Shown piece after piece: positions 1 to 7,036 of a stretch of 7,882 nt of DNA. The DNA is taken from NCBI GenBank assembly GCA_964228975.1, contig CAXRCC010000243.1:1-7882 (forward strand), read 5' to 3'. The number at the start of each line of letters is the position of its first letter. Position 1 is the stretch's first letter. The notes beneath the pieces are model-generated. The model worked only from the letters and a program-made list of their open reading frames with translations, was not told the origin of the DNA and ran no database searches. This DNA is from Paraneptunicella sp964228975. GTDB lineage: Bacteria; Pseudomonadota; Gammaproteobacteria; Enterobacterales; Alteromonadaceae. Position numbers and translations under genes: made by a program.

Positions 1-450
1 CCGCCTCTTGCACTGGTCTTCATTTTTGCTTTTATCATGTATGCCGTCAGTCATTACGCCTACCCTACTTTTGTCATTCCACAGGCAGCATTGGCAGTCC
101 AAAAACCGGTGTATACACTATTCACGTTAACAGGCTTCGCGTTAACCATCTTAGGCGTGTTGAGCTTTAGAAGAGCAAAAACCACGGTTGATCCGAGAGA
201 TCCAAATAAATCGGATTCACTCGTTGTGGTGGGTGTTTACAAACTCACTCGTAACCCAATGTATGTCGGTTTTTTGTTTTGTTTGATTGCGTGGGGAATT
301 TATTTGAATGACGCAATGAGCTTAGCTTTTGCGTTTTTGTTCATTCCGTACATGAATCGCTTTCAAATAAAAATTGAAGAGCGTTTTCTTGAGCAAAACT
401 TTGGTCAAGCCTTTCTGGACTACAAAGCTCAGGTTAGGCGCTGGCTGTAA
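1..450 (+). CDS. Isoprenylcysteine carboxyl methyltransferase (ICMT/PEMT)-family membrane protein, 5' end cut by window
   Basis: The frame is open from the first base, so the gene starts upstream of the window. The ATG at 37 is an internal Met rather than a convincing start, because it sits inside a hydrophobic segment and has no ribosome site. About 149 residues are visible, close to the usual 150-200 for this family. Seen: several hydrophobic stretches typical of a small multi-pass inner-membrane protein, the family signature RNPMYVGF (the R-x-P-x-Y motif of the ICMT/PEMT fold), and a C-terminal EERFLEQNFG...Y...V.RWL tail. Known for the family: these motifs form the S-adenosylmethionine pocket of membrane methyltransferases. 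Bacterial members have mostly unknown substrates, so none is claimed here. The stop codon (448-450) lies 3 nt from the stop of the convergent gene, and no terminator lies directly behind it. Assignment to the superfamily is strong; the exact reaction is unknown. Confidence 0.85.
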   Translation, partial: PPLALVFIFAFIMYAVSHYAYPTFVIPQAALAVQKPVYTLFTLTGFALTILGVLSFRRAKTTVDPRDPNKSDSLVVVGVYKLTRNPMYVGFLFCLIAWGIYLNDAMSLAFAFLFIPYMNRFQIKIEERFLEQNFGQAFLDYKAQVRRWL

Positions 451-453
451 GCG

Positions 454-714
454 TTACAACTTTAAATCTAGTTGCCCGAGATCATCTTGATCATTACCGG
501 ATGCTGTTTGTCGGCGTTTGATGGCTTCTTTCTCTGCCCGCTTGCGACGCATCACGCACGCTTTAATGATTTTACGTTTCACCTCATCATCGATGGCTTG
601 CCAATGTAAACGCTCATCTCGACTTCTAAAACACCCAATACAATAACCCTTCGGACCTGACTGGCAGATCCCTATACAAGGGCTAGGTATTTCAAAAATC
701 TCTATCTGTTTCAC
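454..714 (-). CDS. DUF1289 (YdhL-like) small four-cysteine protein
   Basis: This 86-residue cytoplasmic protein has no signal peptide or membrane segment. Residues 11-34 carry the DUF1289 signature: SPCIGIC, then GYCIGCFRSRDE, giving Cys13, Cys17, Cys25 and Cys28 in a C-x3-C-x7-C-x2-C pattern, followed by W38. This closely resembles Escherichia coli YdhL. The second half is basic (RRKRAEKEAIKRRQ). The four cysteines suggest a metal or Fe-S site; that is inference, as the family has no established function. The start is a GTG (712-714). An in-frame TGA lies three codons further upstream, no ATG is available before the cysteine motif, and the resulting N-terminus matches the usual family beginning. 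No good Shine-Dalgarno sequence precedes it. The gene is probably monocistronic: the M13 gene upstream on the same strand is separated from it by a terminator. Confidence 0.85.
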   Translation of the reverse strand: MKQIEIFEIPSPCIGICQSGPKGYCIGCFRSRDERLHWQAIDDEVKRKIIKACVMRRKRAEKEAIKRRQTASGNDQDDLGQLDLKL

Positions 715-752
715 AATGTCGCTTCAATGAATAGGTTAGTTTTATTGGTGAA

Positions 753-768
753 CCTTTATTTTTAAAGG
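753..768. repeat. Small AT-rich hairpin upstream of the DUF1289 gene
   Basis: CCTTTA-TTTT-TAAAGG forms a 6-bp stem with a 4-nt loop, 39 bp before the GTG start of the DUF1289 gene. It could be a leader hairpin or a protein-binding palindrome. It is too small and AT-rich to say more. Confidence 0.3.
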
Positions 769-810
769 CTTGTGACGAGAACTGCAATACTTAGACGTGA
801 CTTAATCATA

Positions 811-840
811 AAAAAAGCAGCTACAAAGAGCTGCTTTTTA
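811..840. terminator. Bidirectional Rho-independent terminator
   Basis: An 11-bp perfect stem (812-822 pairs with 829-839, core GCAGCT/AGCTGC) closes a 6-nt ACAAAG loop. The stem is flanked by an A-run on the left and a T-run on the right, so each strand reads a stem followed by U residues. On the minus strand it lies 125 bp past the stop of the M13 peptidase gene and is the natural end of that transcript. On the plus strand it could end read-through from the left-edge methyltransferase gene. Confidence 0.85.
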
Positions 841-916
841 TTATGTAACGGTGTTTGAGTATCAACACAACGTTTGTATTACATGAGCCAGTATTACCGA
901 GTCTTGATTAATTGAC

Positions 917-972
917 TCTTTATTACCCAATCTCATTTACCAAACGTTATTTACTCAATCGTGTTTACCAAA
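917..972 (-). repeat. Two imperfect 28-bp tandem repeats spanning the M13 stop codon
   Basis: On the minus strand the 28-mer at 972-945 and the next at 944-917 both begin TTTGGTAAA and share GATTG and GTAA at the same offsets. I count 20 of 28 identical positions. The first unit contains the last Trp codon and the TAA stop of the M13 peptidase gene. It may be an old short duplication of the gene end, or chance similarity in AT-rich DNA. Confidence 0.45.
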
Positions 973-3046
973 TGACAACGCGTTTTTCTGGCTCAACATA
1001 CATGCCGTCGCCTTTCTCAACGCCAAATGCTTCATAGAAAGCATCAACGTTAACAAGAGGACCATTTACACGGTAGCGTGACGGTGAATGCGGATCACTT
1101 AGGATTTGCGAGCGCAGTCTGTCTTCACGATACTTTGAACGCCACGCTTGAGCATGACCCATGAAGAAGCGTTGCTCGCCCGTGAAACCGTCGATTTCAG
1201 GAGAAGGCTTACCGTTTAACGACATCAAGTACGCCTTATATGAAATCGCAACACCTGCCAAATCACCAATGTTTTCACCTTTGGTTAGCTGACCATTTAC
1301 GTGAAGACCTTCGATTGGCTCATAGGCATCAAATTGCGCAGCAAGACTTTCACCAAGTACATCAAATGCCGCTCTGTCACCATCGGTCCACCAGCTTCTT
1401 AGGTTACCGTCACCGTCATATTTCGAGCCTTGATCGTCAAAGCCGTGACCGATTTCGTGACCGATAACCACACCGATTGCACCGTAGTTAACCGCATCTT
1501 CCGCTTCAAGGTTAAAGAATGGAGGCTGAAGAATACCCGCTGGGAACACAATTTCGTTGCGCGTTGGGCTGTAGTAAGCGTTGATAGTTTGCGGTGTCAT
1601 ACCCCAGTCAGTTGGATCAACTTGCTGACCAATGCGCTCAACCCAGAATAAATGATCAAATTCATTGTGACGCTTATAGTTACCCACTAAGTCATCTGCT
1701 TGAATTTCTAAACCTGAGTAGTCGCGCCATTTGTCTGGATAGCCAATTTTTGGCGTAAATTTGTGTAGCTTCTCAAGTGCAGCCTTTTTCGTTTCTTCAG
1801 ACATCCACTCAAGATCTTTAATGCTGTCGCCGTAAGCTTTAATCAGGTTATCAACCAAAGTCGACATCTTTGCTTTGGCTTCTGGTGTGAAATGTTTGCC
1901 TACATATTGCTGACCAAGTACCTCACCAAGAACACTACTTGTTGCGCTTACTGCACGTTTCCAGCGATCGCGGTTTTCAGGTACACCGTTTAATGTGGTT
2001 GCATGGAAACCAAAATTTAAATCAACAAATTCTTTGCTTAAACGGGGTGCATAGCTATCAAGCAAACGAAACGCCATGTAGGCCTTCCATGTTTCTACAT
2101 CAGCACTTGCAAAAACCTCAGAAAAAGCTTGGAAGTATGGCAGTGCGCGTACAACCATTTCCTTCGCATTACCTAGCTGACTGCCTTTTGCATAAGCATT
2201 CCAATCAAACTCGCCCATCAACTCAGTCAGCTCAGCAACGGTATGACGGTTGTAGTTTTTCTCGGCGTCACGACTTTCAACGTTCGTGATGTGCTTTTGT
2301 GCGATCAAGGTTTCAAGCGCCATGATTTTTTCAGCAGCTTGCTCTGGGTTTTCATAGCCACTTAGACGAAGAATATCACCGATATAAGTCACAAGAGCCG
2401 CACGGAAATTAACGTACTTCTCTTCTTCTTTTAAGTAGTAGTCACGATCAGGAAGCGATAGACCAGATTGGTACATCCACATCGCGTATTGCTCAGGGTT
2501 TTTGGCATCAGGCCAAACATAGAATCCGAAAGGTCCGCTTACGCCATGAGCGAACAACTCACCCATTTTGCCTGCAACGCCAGATTTAGAATCAATCGCA
2601 GCGATAGCATCTAAGTCGCCTTTCAGTGGCGTCACGCCCAGTTTATTTAACAGCTCTTCATTCATGAAGCTGTTATACATGTCACCCAATTTTTGATCGT
2701 TCGATCCTGCTTTCGCATCCGATGAGGCGGCATTTTGAATAATTTGCTTCAAGCGCTTTTGAGTACGATCGTGCACCACGTTAAACATACCGAAACGTGA
2801 TTTATCTGCAGGAATTTCAGTCGCTGCTAACCAGCTACCGTTTGCATATTGGAAGAAGTCATCTTGTGCTCTTGCTGTGCTATCAATGGCTGATAAATCA
2901 ACGCCTGACAACATAGCGGCTTTAGTTTCAACTGCATCAGCTTTGGTATCCGCAGCTTTTGTCATTTCGGCTGGGTTAGGGCCACATGCAGTCAACGTTC
3001 CCAACGCTAAGGAAATAGCGGCGGCAATGGAGATTCTCTTGTTCAT
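965..3046 (-). CDS. M13-family (neprilysin/PepO-like) zinc metallopeptidase, predicted lipoprotein
   Basis: This is a 693-residue enzyme, the normal length for bacterial M13 endopeptidases, which cleave oligopeptides. The N-terminus is a lipoprotein signal: a basic start, a hydrophobic stretch and the lipobox L18-T-A-C21. Gly at +2 fits outer-membrane sorting. A Thr/Lys/Ala-rich tether leads into the M13 N-domain from about residue 56. The catalytic domain has the substrate-binding motif N489-A-Y-Y, the zinc motif H530-E-I-G-H534, and E591-N-I-G-D595 supplying the third zinc ligand and its supporting Asp. H653 and R659 match neprilysin H711 and R717 in spacing. The protein ends in W693, as in neprilysin. 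No expected catalytic residue is missing. The start is supported by AAGGA (3054-3058) 7 nt before the ATG and by the signal peptide. The gene is probably transcribed alone and ends at the terminator at 811-840. Native substrates are unknown. Confidence 0.95.
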   Translation of the reverse strand: MNKRISIAAAISLALGTLTACGPNPAEMTKAADTKADAVETKAAMLSGVDLSAIDSTARAQDDFFQYANGSWLAATEIPADKSRFGMFNVVHDRTQKRLKQIIQNAASSDAKAGSNDQKLGDMYNSFMNEELLNKLGVTPLKGDLDAIAAIDSKSGVAGKMGELFAHGVSGPFGFYVWPDAKNPEQYAMWMYQSGLSLPDRDYYLKEEEKYVNFRAALVTYIGDILRLSGYENPEQAAEKIMALETLIAQKHITNVESRDAEKNYNRHTVAELTELMGEFDWNAYAKGSQLGNAKEMVVRALPYFQAFSEVFASADVETWKAYMAFRLLDSYAPRLSKEFVDLNFGFHATTLNGVPENRDRWKRAVSATSSVLGEVLGQQYVGKHFTPEAKAKMSTLVDNLIKAYGDSIKDLEWMSEETKKAALEKLHKFTPKIGYPDKWRDYSGLEIQADDLVGNYKRHNEFDHLFWVERIGQQVDPTDWGMTPQTINAYYSPTRNEIVFPAGILQPPFFNLEAEDAVNYGAIGVVIGHEIGHGFDDQGSKYDGDGNLRSWWTDGDRAAFDVLGESLAAQFDAYEPIEGLHVNGQLTKGENIGDLAGVAISYKAYLMSLNGKPSPEIDGFTGEQRFFMGHAQAWRSKYREDRLRSQILSDPHSPSRYRVNGPLVNVDAFYEAFGVEKGDGMYVEPEKRVVIW

Positions 3047-3123
3047 TATAGTATCCTTCGCACTACTTATAATTTTATGTTGGATTGTGCTTAATTAGAT
3101 TTGATATTCCACACAAGCAAAAC

Positions 3124-3152
3124 AGTGTAATCCTTGCGAGGGCAAGACGCAA
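3124..3152 (-). promoter_or_regulatory. Candidate promoter of the M13 peptidase gene (weak)
   Basis: On the minus strand TTGCGT (3147-3152) and TACACT (3124-3129) are 17 bp apart, matching 3/6 and 4/6 of the sigma-70 consensus. The leader would be about 70 nt. The spacer contains a small hairpin, CTTGC-GAGG-GCAAG (3133-3146), that could be an operator. A competing pair, TTAAGC (3089-3094) and TATAAG (3066-3071), also has 17-bp spacing but would leave almost no room before the Shine-Dalgarno sequence. Confidence 0.25.
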
Positions 3153-3270
3153 AACAAGAGCAAGAGACAAAATTAGATTAAATGTAATGAAGTATGACCA
3201 CAAAAATAAGTCTCTGTTTTAAAACTATTAACCAATGAGGTAAATTTAAAGGCAATAACAGCCACTTTTG

Positions 3271-3320
3271 TACCAATAAGCAAACAGTAACGTCCTTGTC
3301 ACTGATTACGTTTATTGGTA
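3271..3320. repeat. Extended inverted repeat downstream of the amylase gene
   Basis: TACCAATAA (3271-3279) pairs perfectly with TTATTGGTA (3312-3320). Inside it, GTAA (3287-3290) can pair with TTAC (3306-3309), giving a long interrupted stem. The right arm runs into a second small palindrome, GGTATTTACC (3317-3326). There is no U-tract on either side. A 3' mRNA-stabilising hairpin or a protein site is possible; a standard intrinsic terminator is not. Confidence 0.5.
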
Positions 3321-3376
3321 TTTACCATTGCTCAAGCAAGCACAATTTGCTTTTTCTTCCTGCTAACATAAACGGA

Positions 3377-6337
3377 TTAACGCAAATACACGCCGTCTGT
3401 TCCAACCTTACCTGGGCCGTTCAAAACATAAATGCCAGCGCTGTAAGGCTTTACAGTAAACGACAATGTACCGTTAGAAACCGTCGTAACAGCCCCGGTC
3501 ACCGCATCGGTATAAGTACCATTTTTCACGCCTGACACGGTCATATTCTGCTCACTGCCTGAGGCTAAACCCACTACGGCATAACTGCCACCAACAGAAT
3601 AATCCCGCACAAAACTCATGCCCGCGCCCCACTCATTCACTTGTGACGTTTCCGCTTTTTGTAGTGCAGGAATGGCTTTACGGATCTGATTCAAGCGTTT
3701 GATATGCTGATATAAAGGGTGAGATTGTGTTGTGGCTAAATCATCAAGATGTTCACCAAAATAAGCGCGACCGGTTTGATCAATGGTGTCATTCGCATTC
3801 GCAATATCTTGTGGTGTGCCAGCTTGGAACATGATTTCTTCACCGTAATACAAGGTCGGAATGCCTCGGTTTGTCCACAACAGGTTATAGACCATTGCCG
3901 CGTTGGCTTCCTCTCCCCCATAACGATACTTAAAGTCATTATCTGGGCCGACGTCATGGTTTTGGAAAAAGGTCACTAATTGTGTCGCATCACCGTAAAT
4001 CCAGTCCCATCCCAGCATGCTACCAATGCCACCAAATGAACCGCGGGTCACATTGTCACGGAAGGTGGAAAACACTGAAAAATCTAAAACGGAGAACCCG
4101 GAGTCACCGCCCGCATTCGGATTGCTTGGATCTTGAGTGGTGCGTGTATACCACCAAGGTCGAATCACCGCAGACGCATTATCGTTTGACAACTCCGAAC
4201 CAAGACCCGAGCCTTTTACCAAATTTTCACCAAAAACAAACAGTCCGGGCTTATGGGCTTTCCAGTTGTTCACGTATTCAAGCAATTCGTCACGTTCAAT
4301 GTGCTTAACGGTATCGACGCGAATAGCGTCCACGCCCATATCAAGATACTGGTGGATCGCCCCGTTTAAGTAGTCTTTTACATTCTGACGCTCAGTCGCC
4401 AAATCAATGGTGTCGCCCGCTAAATGCTTGTTTTGCAATGCCGTGGGATTTTCCCAATCGCCTCCGGCCATAAAGCCATCTAGGTGATACCAATTCGGAT
4501 CAAGGCTTTGTGCGTCAATGCCAAAGAAACGATTGGGGTTATAACCAGCCTTAGGCACGGTTTCGCCTGTTTTAGGATCGACCAAAGGCACAATGCCTTC
4601 AGGATCTGAGTTATGCCTATCCTTAAACCATTGCGGTGCTACGCTATTATCATTGTCGTCACGATTTGCCGACTGATAGTCGCCCAAGTTACCAAAATAG
4701 GGGGCATTCACCACTTCACCTTGCTCCGCACCTGCGGGCACATAGTATTTAATGGGAAGATGATCGATCCACACTTGGTCTCGAATACCGTATTGACCTG
4801 AGTGATTGATCACAACGTCCTGTATTACCTTTAAACCTTTGGCATGTGCCGCATTAATGAGGTCTTGATAGCTTGCACCAGCAGATTCTAAACGAGGGTC
4901 CACTTTATAAAAGTCATACGCGTGATAACCGTGGTAATCTAAACCGCTGCGATTCTCCACCGGCGGCGTAATCCAAATCGCTGTAAACCCTAAATCTTGA
5001 ATATAGTCCAGCTTGTCTATCAATCCTTTAAAGTCGCCGCGCCAGTGTGGGTCGCCCATTTTTATACGATCTCTGTTGTAGTAATTATTGCTACTATCAC
5101 CATCGTAAAAACGCGCCGTCAGTAGGAAGTAAATCGTTTCTTCACGAAAATCTAAAACACCAGTGCTGGTTTCGCCAATGTAGTAGGTGAAAGACTGCGT
5201 TTGTTGATTACCCGTGCTATCTACCGCAAGGGTTTTGATTTCCAAGTCAGCACCCGCGCTGACATCCATCGCCTGAATTGACTGCCCAGAATACAAGGTT
5301 GAAGCCGTTGTCGGTGTGCTGCCATCCGTCGTGAAATAAATGCGAGGAGACGCATCTTGATTGTCTGTCGCCATCAAGGTAATCGATTGCGATTGGTTAT
5401 ACTGACCAGAAGAAGGGTCTGCTGTTACTACAGGAGGCGTTGAATCAACACCGGCTAATGCTGTTGCCGAGATTGCCTTGGTATCAGCGTTAAAGCATAT
5501 ATCGTAAGTTGTATTCGCATTAACCGTGTAATCCTGCGCTGGGTAGCTTTGCGTCCAATCGCCCAAATGATCAATTTTGAAACGCGGTCCACCGCCCGCA
5601 TCGCCATTCGCAAACGTTTGTTGCGTGCAGAAATTCATATTGTCGCTACTCACCATAACGGTCGTAGCCCACGAATTAGCAGTGCCTCTGAAGTACCACG
5701 TATCGGCCGGTGGAGGTGGCGGGCCTCCGTCCTGAGTTAAGGTGTAAGTTAAATCAGCCTCATTAACTTCGATTAGGTACGTTCCAACCACTGAGGTATA
5801 GATGTCTTCACCCGCGAATTCTAAAGTACCATCTGCATTGTCATCACCATAATTTTGCGACCAATCACCCAATACATCGAATTTGAAACGTTGCTCGGCT
5901 TGACCATCAAAGTTCACCGAGACGCGCCAAATACCTTCAGATACTTCCTGCATGAGCGTACTTTCCCAGGCATTGGCAGTCCCCCTGAAATGCAAACTCA
6001 CAAACCCTGACTCACCGTCGCTACAACTTGCAACTTCTGTTGCCGTGATAACCTGAGTTGCCGCGTCAAATTCAATGCGATAATTCTTTAACGCTTCAAC
6101 GCTGTAATCAACAGCGGGATAGCTTTCACTCCAATCACCAAACCGATCAATTTTGAACCGAGGCCCTCCTCCTCCATCGCCATTTGAGAAAGATTGACAC
6201 GTTTGATACTGATTACCCGAGACGAGCACTAATGGAGAGGCTTCCCATGCATTTGAGGTACCTCGATAAAACCATTCAGCATGAAGACTGCCACTGAACA
6301 ACATGGGAACAACTGGAATAAGCCAAGTCACTTTCAT
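3377..6337 (-). CDS. Secreted multidomain GH13 alpha-amylase with three starch-binding-like N-terminal modules
   Basis: This 986-residue exo-enzyme is predicted to hydrolyse alpha-1,4 bonds of starch or related glucans. A Sec signal peptide ends near H19-A20/E21. Three beta-sandwich modules with the opening R-G-T-x-N-x-W follow: about 21-105, 113-201 and 213-293. The second has a GDDNADG...AGEDI...GTYLI pattern like X25/SusE-type starch-binding modules. Modules 1 and 3 share NGD.GGGPRFKID..GDW, with two cysteines each (C47/C105; C237/C281). A five-proline linker (206-210) precedes module 3. Residues 299-392 look like a chitobiase C-terminal/FN3-like domain. The GH13 barrel starts near 398: region I D507-VVIN-H512, nucleophile D675 with R673, acid/base E704, and N793-H794-D795. 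A beta domain follows from about 895. All catalytic residues are present. The start is supported by the signal peptide; the ribosome site (CAGGCAA) is weak. Fine specificity (amylase, maltooligosaccharide-forming or neopullulanase-like) cannot be settled by eye. Confidence 0.93.
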   Translation of the reverse strand: MKVTWLIPVVPMLFSGSLHAEWFYRGTSNAWEASPLVLVSGNQYQTCQSFSNGDGGGGPRFKIDRFGDWSESYPAVDYSVEALKNYRIEFDAATQVITATEVASCSDGESGFVSLHFRGTANAWESTLMQEVSEGIWRVSVNFDGQAEQRFKFDVLGDWSQNYGDDNADGTLEFAGEDIYTSVVGTYLIEVNEADLTYTLTQDGGPPPPPADTWYFRGTANSWATTVMVSSDNMNFCTQQTFANGDAGGGPRFKIDHLGDWTQSYPAQDYTVNANTTYDICFNADTKAISATALAGVDSTPPVVTADPSSGQYNQSQSITLMATDNQDASPRIYFTTDGSTPTTASTLYSGQSIQAMDVSAGADLEIKTLAVDSTGNQQTQSFTYYIGETSTGVLDFREETIYFLLTARFYDGDSSNNYYNRDRIKMGDPHWRGDFKGLIDKLDYIQDLGFTAIWITPPVENRSGLDYHGYHAYDFYKVDPRLESAGASYQDLINAAHAKGLKVIQDVVINHSGQYGIRDQVWIDHLPIKYYVPAGAEQGEVVNAPYFGNLGDYQSANRDDNDNSVAPQWFKDRHNSDPEGIVPLVDPKTGETVPKAGYNPNRFFGIDAQSLDPNWYHLDGFMAGGDWENPTALQNKHLAGDTIDLATERQNVKDYLNGAIHQYLDMGVDAIRVDTVKHIERDELLEYVNNWKAHKPGLFVFGENLVKGSGLGSELSNDNASAVIRPWWYTRTTQDPSNPNAGGDSGFSVLDFSVFSTFRDNVTRGSFGGIGSMLGWDWIYGDATQLVTFFQNHDVGPDNDFKYRYGGEEANAAMVYNLLWTNRGIPTLYYGEEIMFQAGTPQDIANANDTIDQTGRAYFGEHLDDLATTQSHPLYQHIKRLNQIRKAIPALQKAETSQVNEWGAGMSFVRDYSVGGSYAVVGLASGSEQNMTVSGVKNGTYTDAVTGAVTTVSNGTLSFTVKPYSAGIYVLNGPGKVGTDGVYLR

Positions 6338-6377
6338 ATTGATTGCCTGTTTTATTAATTTAACGTTGAGCTAACAA

Positions 6378-6445
6378 ATAATTTACCCTCACTCAGTATT
6401 GTTAAATTGCTCAAACAGTAAACAGCATGAAAACGTATTCACCAA
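6378..6445 (-). promoter_or_regulatory. Candidate promoter region of the amylase gene (two alternatives)
   Basis: Option A on the minus strand is TTAACA (6400-6405, 5/6 to the -35 consensus) with AATTAT (6378-6383, 4/6), 16 bp apart, giving a leader of about 34 nt. Option B is TTGGTG (6440-6445, 3/6) with TTTACT (6417-6422, 4/6), 17 bp apart. In option B the LacI-type palindrome falls between the two hexamers, a classic repressor position. The sequence alone does not decide between them. Confidence 0.35.
6428..6441. promoter_or_regulatory. LacI-family-type operator upstream of the amylase gene
   Basis: TGAAAACGTATTCA is a 14-bp palindrome with one mismatched pair and a central CG. This is the standard form of LacI/GalR-family operators (known family feature). 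It lies 90 bp upstream of the amylase start and 21 bp past the TetR stop, so it most likely serves the amylase. A MalR-like repressor responding to maltose or maltodextrins would fit, but no LacI-family gene is in the window. Confidence 0.6.
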
Positions 6446-6462
6446 ACACGCATATTATTCAT

Positions 6463-7020
6463 TCACGCACTTTCAAAACCTTCTTTCACTTTATCTCGAC
6501 ACGTTTTTAGAATGGCTTGCGCCAGCTCTTCATCATTTATCGCTCTAGAAATAGCAATCGAGCCCACCATCAAAATGCTCTTTTCAATAACTTCTGGCGC
6601 TAATGTGTTCGTATCACCTTGACTCAACACCCCCAACAATCGCTTAAAAATTTGCGTGTAAACATTCCTTACGTCATCGTCTTGGTGGTGAATATCGGTG
6701 GTTAAAAAAGCGAGTGGACAACGAAACGCAGTTCCATTTCTGTGATTGACGTCCACATAAGTGTCGACCATGGTTTTCACACACCCATTTGATTGCTTAG
6801 CCACGCCTTCACTGCTCACTTTTGCAGCTCTTAAAATCGCCTCTCGATACAATTCGGCTTTAGATGAAAAGTGATTGTAGAACGCTCCTCTGGTTAATCC
6901 GGCGTGCTGCATCACATCATTAATACCGATATGGTCGAAGCCATGCTCCATAAAAAGCACGGCAGCGCTGTCTAATATTTTTAACCGACTCGTTTGTTTA
7001 TGTACTTCGGACCAAGCCAT
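6463..7020 (-). CDS. TetR/AcrR-family transcriptional regulator
   Basis: This 185-residue protein has the normal length and layout of the family. The N-terminal DNA-binding domain covers roughly residues 9-57: ILDSAAVLFMEHGFDHIGINDV, then the recognition segment AGLTRGAFYNHFSSKAEL, whose F-Y-x-H-F-x-S-K pattern is diagnostic. The helical C-terminal part, including GTAFRCPLAFLTTD, resembles the group of TetR regulators typified by YxaF-like proteins and should form the ligand and dimer domain; the ligand is unknown. The gene is divergent from the GST-like gene, with 90 bp between starts and a palindrome in that gap. This suggests autoregulation and control of the neighbour. The start is the first ATG; a GGGGTG about 10 nt upstream may act as a weak ribosome site. 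The downstream amylase gene, 125 bp away, has its own regulatory signals and is probably not co-transcribed. Confidence 0.9.
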   Translation of the reverse strand: MAWSEVHKQTSRLKILDSAAVLFMEHGFDHIGINDVMQHAGLTRGAFYNHFSSKAELYREAILRAAKVSSEGVAKQSNGCVKTMVDTYVDVNHRNGTAFRCPLAFLTTDIHHQDDDVRNVYTQIFKRLLGVLSQGDTNTLAPEVIEKSILMVGSIAISRAINDEELAQAILKTCRDKVKEGFESA

Positions 7021-7036
7021 TTTCTTTTGTCACCCC

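Larger units (their letters stand above)
3047..3376. other. Gene-free 330-bp spacer between the M13 peptidase and the amylase gene
   Basis: I see no credible gene here on either strand. The right part (3271-3320) is an extended inverted repeat described separately. The part next to the M13 start is AT-rich and should hold that gene's promoter. A perfect 10-bp palindrome, GTTTTAAAAC, lies at 3216-3225. No classical terminator with a U-tract follows the amylase stop on the minus strand, so how that transcript ends is unclear. Confidence 0.6.

Noticed and set aside
37..39. ATG at 37 as the true start of the left-edge methyltransferase
   Set aside because: The frame is open to the window edge and the preceding residues continue a typical hydrophobic family N-terminus.
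1240..2289. Plus-strand open frames opposite the M13 peptidase gene
   Set aside because: They are His/Gln/Arg-rich antisense frames without family motifs, on the strand opposite a gene with complete catalytic signatures.
2877..3098. Plus-strand frame with a hydrophobic C-terminus opposite the M13 signal peptide
   Set aside because: The hydrophobic stretch is the antisense of the signal peptide and AT-rich leader; no ribosome site or homology is seen.
3334..3355. AAGCAA/TTGCTT hairpin followed by a short T-run, resembling a plus-strand terminator
   Set aside because: No plus-strand gene lies upstream of it, the stem is weak, and on the minus strand, where the amylase ends, it lacks a U-tract.
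3749..4801. Plus- and minus-strand open frames overlapping the amylase catalytic region
   Set aside because: They overlap the conserved GH13 motifs in another frame and show no recognisable protein features.
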